A stretch of 64,000 nucleotides of DNA from Mesorhizobium sp. M1E.F.Ca.ET.045.02.1.1 (GTDB lineage Bacteria > Pseudomonadota > Alphaproteobacteria > Rhizobiales > Rhizobiaceae). Made by a program: the position numbers and the translations under genes. Shown here in pieces: positions 37,012-45,822 of this stretch. The stretch is from NCBI RefSeq assembly GCF_003952485.1, contig NZ_CP034447.1:2108001-2172000 (forward strand), written 5' to 3'. The notes under the pieces are model-generated. The model worked only from the letters and a program-made list of their open reading frames with translations, was not told the DNA's origin and made no database searches. The first letter of the stretch is position 1. Every line of letters starts with the position of its first letter.

Positions 37012-38066
37012 TGTTTCGTCTCGAAGCCCGCACGTCGACGCCCGCCTGGTTCAATCTCGCGCTGCCGTTCCTCGCGATTGTCGTCACACTCATCCTTTGC
37101 AGCGGCCTGATCGCAGTCGCCGGCGCCGGGGTCACCGAGGCCTATGGCGTGATGCTCTCGGCCTCGCTCGGCGACAGCTACGCCATCACCGAGACGCTGG
37201 TGCGCGCAGCACCCATGATCTTCACCGGCCTTGCGGTGGCGATCGCCTTCCGGGCAAAATTCTGGAACATCGGCGCCGAGGGCCAGTTGCTGGCCGGCGC
37301 GGTGGCGAGCTGCGCCGTCGGCGCCATCCCGATGCCGGGTTACCTCGCCATGCTTCTGATGGCGCTGGCGGGCGCGGCGGCCGGCGCCATCGTCGCGCTG
37401 GTGCCGGCGACGCTCCGGGTCAAGTTCAAGGTCGATGATGTGGTGAGCTCGCTGCTCCTCAACTCGGTCATTTATTACGCGCTGATGGCGCTGATCGAGG
37501 GGCCGTGGAAGGATACGTTCAGCGGCTACCCGATCTCGCCGCCGATCGAGGATTCGGCCAATTTCCCTGTGCTGATCGAAGGCACGCGGCTGCATCTCGG
37601 CGTGATCGTGGCGCTGATCGCGGCACCGCTTTGCTGGTTCCTGATCGCGCGCACCACGCTCGGCTTCCGCATCCGCGTTACCGGCGAGAATGCCGAAGCG
37701 GCACGCTATGGCGGCATCAGCGTGCAGCGCGTGCTGCTTTCCACCGCGCTGCTCTCCGGCGCGCTCGCCGGACTCGCCGGCGTCGGCGAGGTGGGTGGCG
37801 TGCACTTCCAGGTGATGAGCGACATCTCGCCGGGCTATGGCTATTCCGGCATCGTCGTCGCCATGCTGGCAAGGCTCAATCCGCTCGGCGTGGTGCCCGC
37901 GGCGCTCTTCCTCGCCGCCGTCATGACCGGCGCCGAGGCGATGTCGCGCGCGACCGGCGTGCCGGCTTTCCTCAGCGACGTCATCCAGGGCACGGCGCTG
38001 CTTGCCATGCTGGTGGCGCTGCTCTTCACCGCCTACCGCATCCGCCGCGTGGGAGCATCCGCATGA
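37011..38066 (+). CDS. BMP-type ABC transporter permease 1
   Basis: A 351-residue inner-membrane protein with 8-10 helices. VRAAPMIFTGLAVAIAFRAKFWNIGAEGQLLAGA is the diagnostic block of nucleoside-type (NupP/YufP) permeases, and VDDVVSSLLLNSVIYY also fits. GENAEAARYGGISVQRVLL is the coupling region. Its ATG shares one base with the ATPase stop, and its stop overlaps the ATG of permease 2 (ATGA). Confidence 0.92.
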   Translation: MFRLEARTSTPAWFNLALPFLAIVVTLILCSGLIAVAGAGVTEAYGVMLSASLGDSYAITETLVRAAPMIFTGLAVAIAFRAKFWNIGAEGQLLAGAVASCAVGAIPMPGYLAMLLMALAGAAAGAIVALVPATLRVKFKVDDVVSSLLLNSVIYYALMALIEGPWKDTFSGYPISPPIEDSANFPVLIEGTRLHLGVIVALIAAPLCWFLIARTTLGFRIRVTGENAEAARYGGISVQRVLLSTALLSGALAGLAGVGEVGGVHFQVMSDISPGYGYSGIVVAMLARLNPLGVVPAALFLAAVMTGAEAMSRATGVPAFLSDVIQGTALLAMLVALLFTAYRIRRVGASA

Positions 38067-39007
38067 GCGCGGTATTCGAGCAGATTTTTCAGGTCGGCTT
38101 CCTCGCCGCCATCATCCGCATTGCCACGCCGCTCGCTTTCGCCACGCTCGGCGAAATGTTTTCCGAGCGCGCCGGCGTGCTCAATCTCGGCATCGAAGGC
38201 ATCATGCTGTTGTCGGCGATGGCTGGCTTCACCGCCGCCAGCCTCAGCGGCAGCCTGTGGCTCGGCGTGCTGGTGGCCGTGCTTGTCGGCGCGCTGATGG
38301 GCGCGCTGCATGCGCTGTTCACCGTGGCGCTGGGCTTGAGCCAGCATGTCTGCGGCATCGGCGTGACGCTGTTCTCATCCGGCCTTGCCTATTTCCTTTA
38401 CCGCCTGATCTTCGGCCAGCAATCGGTGCCGCCCAGCATCGACGGCTTCAAGCCGGTGGCGATCCCGTTGCTTTCGGGCATTCCGATCCTCGGCCCGGCC
38501 GTGTTCAACCAGTTCACGCTGGTTTATCTCGCGATCCTTGCCGTACCGCTCGCCGCCTTCGTGCTCTACCGCACGCCATGGGGACTGTCGGTGCGCATGG
38601 TCGGCGAGAACCCACGCGCTGCGGATTCCGCCGGCGTCAGCGTGATCGCCACGCGCTTCCAGGCGGTCATCCTCGGCGGCGCGCTGATGGGTTTGGCCGG
38701 CGCCTTCCTCACCATGGCGCAGTTCAACGCCTTCACCTTCGGCGTGGTGTCGGGCCGCGGCTGGGTGGCGATCGCTTTGGTCGTGTTCGGCCGCTGGGAC
38801 CCATGGCGCTCGGCGGGAGCCGCGCTGCTCTTTGCCTTCGTCGACGCGCTACAGCTCAGGATGCAGGCAAGCGGACTCGGTCACATCCCCTACGAAGCGT
38901 TCCTGATGCTGCCGTTCATCTTCACCATCGTCGCGATGGCCTTCATGTCGCGCAATGCGGTCGCGCCGTCGGCGCTGCTGAAGCCGTTTCGCAGGGAGGA
39001 GCGGTAG
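38063..39007 (+). CDS. BMP-type ABC transporter permease 2
   Basis: A 314-residue membrane protein and partner of permease 1. ATPLAFATLGEMFSERAGVLNLGIEGIMLLSAMAGF is the signature of the YufQ/NupQ family. MVGENPRAADSAGVSVIATRFQAVILGGALMGLAGAFL is the second conserved region. A 4-bp ATGA overlap couples it to permease 1. Last gene of the importer operon; palindromic copy D follows within 10 bp. Confidence 0.92.
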   Translation: MSAVFEQIFQVGFLAAIIRIATPLAFATLGEMFSERAGVLNLGIEGIMLLSAMAGFTAASLSGSLWLGVLVAVLVGALMGALHALFTVALGLSQHVCGIGVTLFSSGLAYFLYRLIFGQQSVPPSIDGFKPVAIPLLSGIPILGPAVFNQFTLVYLAILAVPLAAFVLYRTPWGLSVRMVGENPRAADSAGVSVIATRFQAVILGGALMGLAGAFLTMAQFNAFTFGVVSGRGWVAIALVVFGRWDPWRSAGAALLFAFVDALQLRMQASGLGHIPYEAFLMLPFIFTIVAMAFMSRNAVAPSALLKPFRREER

Positions 39008-39016
39008 GACTCGGCT

Positions 39017-39219
39017 CCCTTTCCTCTCCCTCCGGAGGGGGGAGAGGTGGCGCTGCGAAGCAGCGACGGAGTGGGGGAACCACCTGGCAACCGCTGCCGC
39101 CGAACATTGAAAAAAAGACCAAGGCGCAAGAATCTTCCTGCGCCACGCCAAGGGTCGACCCCCCACTCCGTCGAGCTACGCTCGACACCTCTCCCCCGAT
39201 CGACGGGGGAGAGGAAGGG
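39017..39219. repeat. Mosaic palindromic element, class II (copy D)
   Basis: A 200-bp inverted repeat with CCTCTCCCTCCGGAGGGGGGAGAGGTGG at one end and CCACTCCGTCGAG...CACCTCTCCCCC/GGGGGAGAGG at the other. The middle contains GAACCACCTGGCAACCGC and AAGGCGCAAG, both also present in copy E at 56.1 kb. It lies between two convergent genes, permease 2 and the SDR. Confidence 0.85.
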
Positions 39220-39232
39220 TGCCAGGCTGGCC

Positions 39233-40000
39233 TCAGATTGCCGTAAACGCGTTGTCGACGAACAGATGCGCGCCGTTGACGAAGCTCGATTCGTCGCTGG
39301 CGAGGAACAGCGCGGCCTTCGCTACCTCTTCCGGCTCGCCGATGCGGCCCTGCTGTGCGGCCATGGCGGCGTCGGAAACGTCGACGCCGAGCTTGCCGAG
39401 ATCGGCCACCTCGCGCAGCCCGTGCGGGGTGCGGATGAAGCCGGGGCAGACGGCGTTGCAGCGGATGTTGCGGTCGCGGAACTCGACCGCGATGGCGCGG
39501 GCGAACATATGGCAGGCGCCCTTGGTGGTGTCGTAGAGCACTTCGTTCGGCGTCGCCGCCACCGCCGAGATCGACGAGGTGCAGACGATCGAGCCGCCGC
39601 CGGCTGCGATCATGCCGGGCAGCACCGCGCGCGTCATCAGGAACATCGAGCGCACGTTGACGGCGTGCAGCCAGTCCCATTCCTGCAGGCTCGTCTCCAG
39701 GAAGGGTTTGATGACGATGGTGCCGGCGTGGTTGAACAGCACGGTGACCGGCCCGAATTTCTCCGCCGCCGCCCTTGCCGCCGCTTCGACCTGCGCTTCA
39801 TCCGAAACGTCGGCCACGAAATGCTCGGCGATGTGGCCGCGCGCGCGGATAGCCGCGGCGGTTTTGCCGGCCGCCTCGCCGTTGCGGTCGATGATCGCCA
39901 CCTTGGCGCCTTCGGCCGCGAACAGCTCGGAAGCCGCTCGGCCAATGCCCGTCGCGCCGCCCGAAATGATGGCGACCTTGCCCGCCAGCCTTCCACCCAT
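39233..40000 (-). CDS. Short-chain dehydrogenase/reductase (SDR)
   Basis: A 255-residue classical SDR. The NAD(P) motif is KVAIISGGATGIGRAASELFAAEGA. The NNAG-equivalent motif is FNHAGTIV (unusual His). The catalytic serine is in GSIVCTSSISAV, and the Tyr/Lys pair is in VLYDTTKGACHMFARAIAVE. Aspartate in IIDRNG after strand 2 favours NAD+. The C-terminal DESSFVNGAHLFVDNAFTAI is standard. ATG at 39998-40000 has GGAG 7 nt upstream. The substrate is not evident. It diverges from a small membrane protein and LLM gene across a 296-bp AT-rich gap. Confidence 0.92.
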   Translation of the reverse strand: MGGRLAGKVAIISGGATGIGRAASELFAAEGAKVAIIDRNGEAAGKTAAAIRARGHIAEHFVADVSDEAQVEAAARAAAEKFGPVTVLFNHAGTIVIKPFLETSLQEWDWLHAVNVRSMFLMTRAVLPGMIAAGGGSIVCTSSISAVAATPNEVLYDTTKGACHMFARAIAVEFRDRNIRCNAVCPGFIRTPHGLREVADLGKLGVDVSDAAMAAQQGRIGEPEEVAKAALFLASDESSFVNGAHLFVDNAFTAI

Positions 40001-40296
40001 GTCGTTTCTCCGTGAGGGCCTTTGTTTGTCGGCCGATGCTATCCCCGACATTCGGGATGGCCAAGCTCTGTCGAATAAAGGGCTTTTTGGCTTCGGAAGG
40101 CGGCTCCGACCGACCAACTCCAGGTCAGCCAGAGGCCGGCGTGGCACGCGCCGACGATCGAATACTCCTTTTACGAGAGGTAATAACAACCATCTTTGGC
40201 CTGAATTTGAGAACGTTGTTCCAAAAATCTCTCAAAAATAGCAATCGACAAAGTCTACTAATTTTATAGATTAATGGCCGAGACGGAGGCTCGACC
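40001..40296. promoter_or_regulatory. AT-rich divergent regulatory region
   Basis: The gap between the SDR and the 49-residue membrane protein holds no ORF. Its right half (about 40165-40275) is strikingly AT-rich for this genome. It contains an imperfect dyad TTGAGAAC-GTT-GTTCCAA at about 40208-40224 and a TTTTATAGATTAATGG tract just upstream of the small gene, consistent with promoters and an operator. No exact regulator can be named. Confidence 0.4.
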
Positions 40297-40446
40297 ATGT
40301 CCTACATCCAGAATGCTCAGCGCAAGGGCCAAAGGCTGACCGCCGGTGAGAGCTGGAGGCCCGCCTATGGCGGCACCTTCGCCTATCTCGTCTTCGCGCT
40401 TGCGTTCGTGTTCACCGGCGCGGTGGTGCTGGGGCTGATCCCCTAA
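40297..40446 (+). CDS. Small membrane protein, 49 residues
   Basis: A complete short frame from ATG at 40297 to TAA at 40444-40446. It begins MSYIQNAQRKGQRLTAGESW and has one hydrophobic helix near residues 28-48 (YLVFALAFVFTGAVVLGLIP) after a basic, cytoplasmic-looking N-terminus. GGAGG lies 7 nt upstream of the ATG, and codon use matches the neighbours. A GC-rich hairpin follows the stop. The family is not recognised; the single-helix architecture suggests a membrane-associated accessory or regulatory peptide. Confidence 0.65.
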   Translation: MSYIQNAQRKGQRLTAGESWRPAYGGTFAYLVFALAFVFTGAVVLGLIP

Positions 40447-40457
40447 TAATCGGGCAT

Positions 40458-40473
40458 AGGGGCCAAGGCCCCT
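40458..40473 (+). terminator. Hairpin after the small membrane protein gene
   Basis: AGGGGCC-AA-GGCCCCT is a perfect 7-bp stem with a 2-nt loop, 12 bp after the stop codon. No T-run follows, so the terminator strength is uncertain. Confidence 0.5.
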
Positions 40474-40602
40474 CCGTCAAACAATCTGAGTTGAGTAGCC
40501 GAGTAGAACTGGCCGTGCGCCAGAGCGCCGTCGCGCGCCTGTGCGTGGATTTCAATGCGAGGGCATAAAGCGGGGCAACCCAACGTGATGGAGGAGATGG
40601 CA

Positions 40603-41544
40603 ATGCCGATCGAGTTCACGCATGTTCCCGGTAAGCCTGCCAACGGCAGCTTCTTCTATGATTTCGCCGAGACGGCGACCAAGCTGTCGCTGATCGAGGA
40701 TGCCGGTTTCAACAAGCTGGTCGTCGACGATCCGGCCGGCCTGCTCACCAATATGGACATCGCCGCCCAGACGCTCGAACGCACGGCATCGCTCGAGGTG
40801 GTTCTGACGCACTGGGCCGGCGTGATCGAGCCGACGGTGGCGGCAAGGCAACTCGCGGCGCTCGACCGCAGAAGCGGCGGCCGCCTGTCGCTCAGGATGC
40901 TGAGCGAGCCGCTGGAGGACAGCGACGCCGAGGCGCGGCCGGTCGGCCACAGCGTGGTCTGGCAGCGCATCGACGAATATCTGGTGCTCTTGAAGCGTCT
41001 GTGGTCGAACGACAAGCCTTTCGATCACGAGGGCGCCTTCTACAGCGTCAGAGGCGGCTACGTTCCGCGCAAGGGTCCGCATGGCGCGGACCTCGCCATC
41101 CGTCTCGGCGGGCAATCCGGCACGGCGCTGAAGGTCGCGGGACGGCACGCCGATGTCTTCGAGCTGGCCGCCGGCTCGCCGGACGAGGTCGCGCAGTTGA
41201 TGCAGCGCGTGCGCAGCGCCGCCGCCGAACACGGTCGCGCCGGCAAGCTGCATTTCGCGCTTCCCGTCCGCATTCGCTCCGAAGACTGGTCCGGCGCCTC
41301 CGACCACAAGGCGGTCGATGTCGTGGGGCCGCCGGCGCGGCTTGCGCTTTCGCTGTTGCCTTATGCCGCGCTCGGTATCGAGGAATTCATGATCGGCGGC
41401 ATCGACCGTCCGAGCGAGATTGCCCGGATCGGGCGCGAGACGGTCACGCTGATCGCGAATTCGCTGGCGCGCCGCGAAGCGGAGATCCCGCAGCCGGGAG
41501 CTTTCGCCGCGCGCCGGCCGCCGGCCGTGCGCTCGCCGTTGTGA
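40603..41544 (+). CDS. LLM-class flavin-dependent monooxygenase (SsuD-like)
   Basis: A 313-residue bacterial-luciferase-like flavin enzyme. LSLIEDAGFNKLVVDDPAG is the first barrel segment. VVLTHWAGVIEPTVAARQLAALDRRSGGRLSLRML resembles alkanesulfonate monooxygenases (SsuD), and VGHSVVWQRIDEYLVLLKRLW is the typical helix block. It needs reduced FMN from a separate reductase, which is not in the window. ATG at 40603 is chosen because GGAGGAG (40590-40596) is well spaced. In-frame ATG codons at 40588 and 40597 lack a site or lie within it. An isochorismatase-type hydrolase gene converges from the right. Confidence 0.88.
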   Translation: MPIEFTHVPGKPANGSFFYDFAETATKLSLIEDAGFNKLVVDDPAGLLTNMDIAAQTLERTASLEVVLTHWAGVIEPTVAARQLAALDRRSGGRLSLRMLSEPLEDSDAEARPVGHSVVWQRIDEYLVLLKRLWSNDKPFDHEGAFYSVRGGYVPRKGPHGADLAIRLGGQSGTALKVAGRHADVFELAAGSPDEVAQLMQRVRSAAAEHGRAGKLHFALPVRIRSEDWSGASDHKAVDVVGPPARLALSLLPYAALGIEEFMIGGIDRPSEIARIGRETVTLIANSLARREAEIPQPGAFAARRPPAVRSPL

Positions 41545-41563
41545 GAAGAAGGCCCGCGGCTGC

Positions 41564-42238
41564 TCAGTTCGCCGCGGTCACGAGCCGGGACAGCGCGGCG
41601 ATGACGACTTCCGACTCCGCCAGCGCGCCGAAGACGCCGTCCTCGACCGTGACCATGTGGAGCGCGGCTTCGTGCGCCTTTTGGTCGCCGCTGGCGCAGG
41701 CGTCCGCGATCGTCAGGCACTGGAAATTGCGGTCGCAGGCCTCGCGCAGCGTTGTGTGCACGCAGACATCCGTCGTGCATCCGGCGAACAGGAGATGGGT
41801 GATGCTGCGCGCCCTGAGCACCAGCTCCAGATCGGTATAGGTGAAGGCGCCGTTGCAGGTCTTGTCGACGACGATGTCCTCAGGCGCCACCTCGATGTCG
41901 GACACGATCTGGAAGCCTGGGCTGGAGCGCAGCAGGATGTCGGTGCCGTCGAGGCCAGCCCGCTTGCGGCGCCATTTCTCGTAGGGCGTCATGTCGGCCA
42001 TGTCGGCGCGATAGCCTTGCCTGGTGTGGACGATGGTCAGGCCCGCTGCGCGGGCGGCGGCAATCAGCCGGTTCACGGCGGGCAGGATGGCTCTGAGCGG
42101 CGACGGATCATAACCTTTCCTGGCGAAGTAACCTGTCGGCGACAGGAAATCCTCCTGCAGGTCGATGACCAGCAGCGCGGTGTGCTGCGGCACCAGCCGG
42201 CCGTCATAGGGGAAGTCGAATGGTGTCGCCTTGATCAT
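41564..42238 (-). CDS. Cysteine hydrolase, isochorismatase-like (biuret/RutB-type)
   Basis: A 224-residue amidohydrolase. The D-K-C catalytic triad is visible as ALLVIDLQEDFL (Asp), IVVDKTCNGAF (Lys) and TTDVCVHTTLREACDRNF (Cys). The N-terminal FDFPYDGRLVPQHTALLVIDLQ and GYDPSPLRAILPAVNRLI resemble biuret amidohydrolases and RutB ureidoacrylate hydrolases. The exact amide substrate is not evident. ATG at 42236-42238. It stands opposite the LLM monooxygenase, and together with the nucleoside-type importer upstream this recalls nitrogen scavenging from heterocycles. That is an inference. Confidence 0.88.
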   Translation of the reverse strand: MIKATPFDFPYDGRLVPQHTALLVIDLQEDFLSPTGYFARKGYDPSPLRAILPAVNRLIAAARAAGLTIVHTRQGYRADMADMTPYEKWRRKRAGLDGTDILLRSSPGFQIVSDIEVAPEDIVVDKTCNGAFTYTDLELVLRARSITHLLFAGCTTDVCVHTTLREACDRNFQCLTIADACASGDQKAHEAALHMVTVEDGVFGALAESEVVIAALSRLVTAAN

Positions 42239-42366
42239 CGCCTGCTGCCTCGGTTGCCGCCTGCATCGTGGCGCAGCGATGGCGTCGCCGTCCAGACCTC
42301 ATAGCGCTCAGGCTGCCGGTCGAAGCGACGCAGCAATTTGTTGATCAAAAAAATCACCTTTAGAGT

Positions 42367-42381
42367 TGACTAGTAAACTCA
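42367..42381 (+). promoter_or_regulatory. IRO box (RirA-type iron operator)
   Basis: TGA-CTAGTAAAC-TCA matches the TGA-N9-TCA consensus of RirA, the rhizobial iron-responsive repressor, exactly. It lies 65 bp upstream of the FhuC-like ATPase. A TTGACT (42366-42371) that could be the -35 element overlaps the box, with TAGTCA 17 bp later. A larger dyad GACTAG...CTAGTC (42368-42393) covers the same site. Confidence 0.7.
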
Positions 42382-42445
42382 TGTTTCCTAGTCAGCCAAC
42401 GTTGGCCGCATGGCGACAGCCTAGGCAGCGGCCGCTTGGAGACGG

Positions 42446-43240
42446 ATGTTGACCGAAGCAGGTGCCCAGACTGCCTTTCATGTCGAAGCGGTGCGCTTTG
42501 CCGTCGGCGAGCGCACACTGCTCGGGCCGGTTTCGCTCGAGCTTCAACGCTCGCGCGTCTACGGGCTGATCGGCCATAACGGTTCGGGCAAGTCGACACT
42601 GGTCAAGCTTCTGGCGCGGCAGCAGCCGGCAAGCTCCGGCGATATCCGCTTCGCCGAACGTCCGCTCACCGGCTGGGGCGCGCGCGAGTTGGCGCGGGCG
42701 CTCGCCTATCTGCCGCAGACGACGCCGGCGGCCACGGGCTTGACCGTGCGCGAGCTGGCGGCACTCGGGCGCTATCCTTGGCATGGCGCGCTCGGCCGTT
42801 TCGGGTCGGAGGACCGAAGCCATGTCGAGGAAGCGCTGGCGCTGACCGACATGAGCGCTTTCGCCGACCGCCTGGTGGACGAGCTTTCCGGCGGCGAGCG
42901 CCAGCGCGCCTGGCTCGCCATGCTGGTGGCGCAGAATGCCGGCGTCATGCTGCTCGACGAGCCGATCTCGGCGCTCGACATCGCGCATCAGGTCGAGGTG
43001 CTGGCGCTGGTCAAGGACCTGAGCCGCAAGCGCGATCTTTGCGTCGTCGTGGTGCTGCACGATCCCAACATGGCGGCGCGCTATTGCGACGAATTGATCG
43101 CGCTGAAGCAAGGCCGGCTGCTCACGCGCGGCACGCCGGCCGAAATCATGCGGGGCGAGGTGCTCAAGGACATTTTCGGCGTCGAGATGGGCGTGCTCGA
43201 GCACCCCGTCACCGGCCGGCCTATCGGCTACGTGCAATGA
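42446..43240 (+). CDS. Iron-siderophore ABC transporter ATP-binding protein (FhuC/FecE-like)
   Basis: A 264-residue single-NBD ATPase of the vitamin B12/iron group. Walker A is [20 protein letters not shown], and the FhuC-type Q-loop is [37 protein letters not shown]. The signature is [18 protein letters not shown], Walker B is [20 protein letters not shown] and the switch is [14 protein letters not shown]. It must energise a hydroxamate-type siderophore permease, but no permease or binding-protein gene is adjacent. The RirA-type box upstream predicts induction under iron limitation. Its TGA overlaps the exbB ATG (ATGA), so it heads the TonB operon. Confidence 0.92.
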   Translation: MLTEAGAQTAFHVEAVRFAVGERTLLGPVSLELQRSRVYGLIGHNGSGKSTLVKLLARQQPASSGDIRFAERPLTGWGARELARALAYLPQTTPAATGLTVRELAALGRYPWHGALGRFGSEDRSHVEEALALTDMSAFADRLVDELSGGERQRAWLAMLVAQNAGVMLLDEPISALDIAHQVEVLALVKDLSRKRDLCVVVVLHDPNMAARYCDELIALKQGRLLTRGTPAEIMRGEVLKDIFGVEMGVLEHPVTGRPIGYVQ

Positions 43241-44196
43241 TGAAGCGAGGACGAACCTTGTCCCGGAACAGCTTTCTTCCTGCGGCGCTGGCCGCATCGG
43301 TCATTCTCTCAGCCGGCGTGGCCACGGCGCAAGAACAGCCGTCGGCGCCGGTGCCGGCCGCGCAGGCACCTGCGGCGCAACCACCGGCGGCGGGTGCCGC
43401 GCCGACTGTAGCCCAGCCGGCGGAGCCGAGTCCCCAGCCGACCCAGAGCGTCGGCGCCGATCGTGAGCAGCCGGCCGCAATCCCGCTGACGCTGCCGCAT
43501 GATCTGTCGCCCTGGGGCATGTTCATGAATGCCGACATCGTGGTGAAGGCGGTCATGGTCGGACTTGCTTTCGCTTCTCTGGTCACCTGGACGATCTGGC
43601 TCGCCAAGTCGCTGGAGATCTTAGGCGGCAAGCTCAGGGCCCGCCGCGCGGTGACGGCGATCGGCAATGCGGCGACGCTGATGCAGGCCGGCCGCGCGCT
43701 TGGCCACAGCGGGGGGCCGGGCGCGCTGCTGGTGCGCGCGGCCGAGGAAGAGCGCGCGCTTTCGGTCGGCGCGCTGGATCATGCCTCGGGCGACGGTCTG
43801 AAGGAGCGCGTCAACTCAAGGCTCTCGCGCATCGAGGCTGCCGCGGCGCGGCGCATGTCGCGCGGTACCGGCCTGCTTGCGACAATCGGCTCGACGGCGC
43901 CCTTCGTCGGCCTGTTCGGCACCGTCTGGGGCATCGTGAACGCCTTCATCGGCATCTCGCAGGCGCAGACCACCAATCTGGCGGTGGTGGCGCCGGGCAT
44001 CGCCGAGGCGCTGCTCGCCACCGCCATGGGCCTGGTCGCGGCGATCCCGGCGGTGGTGATCTACAACGTCTTCGCGCGTTCGATAGCCGGCTACAGGCAG
44101 ATCCTTGCCGACGCTTCCGCGGGCGTCGAGCGGCTGGTGAGCCGCGACCTCGATTTCCGCACGGTGCCGCCGGCAACCGCGATGGCGGCGGAGTGA
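43237..44196 (+). CDS. exbB: TonB-system proton channel subunit ExbB
   Basis: A 319-residue ExbB. A cleavable-looking leader ([20 protein letters not shown]) is followed by a long Ala/Pro-rich periplasmic stretch to about residue 80. Three transmembrane helices follow; [31 protein letters not shown] and [30 protein letters not shown] are the MotA/TolQ/ExbB signature. The N-terminal extension is typical of the alphaproteobacterial long form. It makes the proton channel that drives TonB. ATG at 43237 (or 43240, also in frame) overlaps the ATPase stop. exbD follows after 6 bp. Confidence 0.95.
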   Translation: MMKRGRTLSRNSFLPAALAASVILSAGVATAQEQPSAPVPAAQAPAAQPPAAGAAPTVAQPAEPSPQPTQSVGADREQPAAIPLTLPHDLSPWGMFMNADIVVKAVMVGLAFASLVTWTIWLAKSLEILGGKLRARRAVTAIGNAATLMQAGRALGHSGGPGALLVRAAEEERALSVGALDHASGDGLKERVNSRLSRIEAAAARRMSRGTGLLATIGSTAPFVGLFGTVWGIVNAFIGISQAQTTNLAVVAPGIAEALLATAMGLVAAIPAVVIYNVFARSIAGYRQILADASAGVERLVSRDLDFRTVPPATAMAAE

Positions 44197-44202
44197 GCGG
44201 CG

Positions 44203-44688
44203 ATGGCGGCGCGGATCCGCGAGACGGCCAGCGACGATCTCGAGGAAAGCCACGAGATCAACGTCACGCCGTTCATCGACGTCATCCTGGTGCTGCTGAT
44301 CATCTTCATGGTCGCGGCACCATTGGCGACCGTCGACGTCAATGTCGACCTGCCGGGCTCGACGGCGACGCCCGCGCCGCGCCCGGAGACGCCGCTGTTC
44401 CTGACGCTGAAAAGCGACCTGACGCTGGCGATCGGCAATGACAGCGTGCCGCGCTCCGCCTTCGCCGCGGTGCTCGACAGCCGCAGCAAAGGCGACAAGC
44501 AGACGCGCATCTTCCTGCGCGCCGACAAGACGGTGGGCTATGGCGAACTGATGGAGGTGATGAACCTTTTGCGCGCCGCCGGCTATCTCAAGGTCGCGCT
44601 GGTCGGCCTCGAGACGGCATCGGGCGCCGGTGGCGCGGTTCCAGGCGGAAGCCCCGCGCCGGCGACAAGCGGAAGTCCCGGGCCATGA
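44203..44688 (+). CDS. exbD: TonB-system subunit ExbD
   Basis: A 161-residue ExbD. A single N-terminal transmembrane helix lies in [22 protein letters not shown], with the essential membrane aspartate (FIDV). The periplasmic domain follows ([25 protein letters not shown] and [33 protein letters not shown]). A Gly/Pro-rich tail of 20 residues ends the protein. The stop TGA overlaps the tonB ATG (ATGA), coupling the two genes. Confidence 0.95.
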   Translation: MAARIRETASDDLEESHEINVTPFIDVILVLLIIFMVAAPLATVDVNVDLPGSTATPAPRPETPLFLTLKSDLTLAIGNDSVPRSAFAAVLDSRSKGDKQTRIFLRADKTVGYGELMEVMNLLRAAGYLKVALVGLETASGAGGAVPGGSPAPATSGSPGP

Positions 44689-45674
44689 CACCTGCGGTCG
44701 CCTCCTTGTCCGTTCGGCCGCGCTTGCACGTGCGCGAAGCCGGCCTGTGGACAAGCGCGGCCGCGATCACTCTCGCCGCGCATGTCGCCGTCGCCTGTGC
44801 GGTACAGAATCTGAGCTTTGCCGAGGCGCCGGACGGCGGCCCGCCACCGGCGCTGGCGGTCGAAATGGCGCCGCTGGTGGTTGCGCCTGCGGTGCCGGAA
44901 GACGTGGCGACGCTGAACGCGGTGACGCCGGATCCGCCCGATGCGGCGGAGGAGACGCCGACGGTCAGCGAAGTGAAACCCGCGACCGATCCGATACCGG
45001 AACCGGTCGCGGAAGCGCCCGAGCCGGCCACCGAACAGCCCGTCGACGCTGACAAGGCGGAAGAGGCCGAAGCAGCGGAGCAGGCTGTTGCGGCGCTCAG
45101 CGAGCAGCAACCTTTGGAAGAGGTTATTCCCGATCCTGTCGAAGCGATCGCGCCTGACGTGGTCATTCCGCTGCCGCAGCCGAAGCCGGTCGAGGCGGAA
45201 ATCAAGGCAAGCAAACCCGTCGAGGCGAAGAAAAAAGCGGAAAAGAAGCCGGTCGAAAAGCCGAAGCACCGGCCGAAGAAGGAAAAGGCCGAGCCGCCCA
45301 AGGCGGTGACGACGGCCAGCATCGGCGCCAAGGCAGGAGCGAAGGCCGCCGCGCCGCAATCCTCCGATGCGGCGCCGCGGTCCAGCGTCAGCCCATCGCG
45401 GTGGAATGCCAACCTGGCGGCGTGGATCAGGCGGCACACGCGCTACCCGAGCGCTGCGCGATCGAGAAAGGCCGAAGGCAGCCCCAACGTCACCTTCACG
45501 GTGGACAGCTCCGGCAGGGTGGTCTCGGCCCGGCTGGCGCGCTCGTCGGGCGATGCGGATCTGGATCGCGCGGCGCTCGGCGCGCTGCAGGGCGCGACGG
45601 TGCCCACGCCGCCGGAGGAGCTCGGCGCGCGTGTCACGCGCACGGCGCCATTCGTGTTCAGTTTGCGGGACTAG
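44685..45674 (+). CDS. tonB: TonB energy-transducing protein
   Basis: A 329-residue TonB. The N-terminal membrane anchor ([19 protein letters not shown]) is followed by a long periplasmic Pro/Glu/Lys-rich spacer (residues 55-210, with many PEP/EP and KP/KK repeats) that can span the periplasm. The C-terminal TonB domain is [48 protein letters not shown]. It links the ExbBD motor to outer-membrane siderophore or haem receptors, none of which are in this window. The stop codon TAG lies inside the left arm of a hairpin repeat (45671-45739). Confidence 0.94.
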   Translation: MTPAVASLSVRPRLHVREAGLWTSAAAITLAAHVAVACAVQNLSFAEAPDGGPPPALAVEMAPLVVAPAVPEDVATLNAVTPDPPDAAEETPTVSEVKPATDPIPEPVAEAPEPATEQPVDADKAEEAEAAEQAVAALSEQQPLEEVIPDPVEAIAPDVVIPLPQPKPVEAEIKASKPVEAKKKAEKKPVEKPKHRPKKEKAEPPKAVTTASIGAKAGAKAAAPQSSDAAPRSSVSPSRWNANLAAWIRRHTRYPSAARSRKAEGSPNVTFTVDSSGRVVSARLARSSGDADLDRAALGALQGATVPTPPEELGARVTRTAPFVFSLRD

Positions 45675-45739
45675 AGCAATTCCAGGAAAAGTGTGAAACG
45701 GTTTTCCGTCCGGAATTGCGTCAAAACAAAGCGCTCTAG
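45671..45739. repeat. Rhizobial hairpin repeat, copy 1 (CTAGAGC...GCTCTAG)
   Basis: The outer arms CTAGAGC (45671-45677) and GCTCTAG (45733-45739) enclose AATTCCAGGAAAA and TTTTCCGTCCGGAATT, which pair with each other. Related copies lie at 49.1 kb, 61.96 kb and 63.1 kb. It immediately follows tonB, includes its stop codon and could terminate the operon. Confidence 0.8.
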
Positions 45740-45822
45740 GCTGTGAAGATGGATAGTGACAGGGGCCTGAGCGGTTCAGCCCAATCGTGGACTGCCCGGG
45801 ATACTGCCTTTCGGAAAGCCAT

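Noticed and set aside
40603..42238. rut pyrimidine-degradation operon
   Set aside because: The monooxygenase resembles SsuD more than RutA, the two genes are convergent, and rutC-G are absent.
42446..43240. Haem importer ATPase HmuV
   Set aside because: The Q-loop and [14 protein letters not shown] region fit FhuC/FecE better, and no hmuSTU genes are adjacent.
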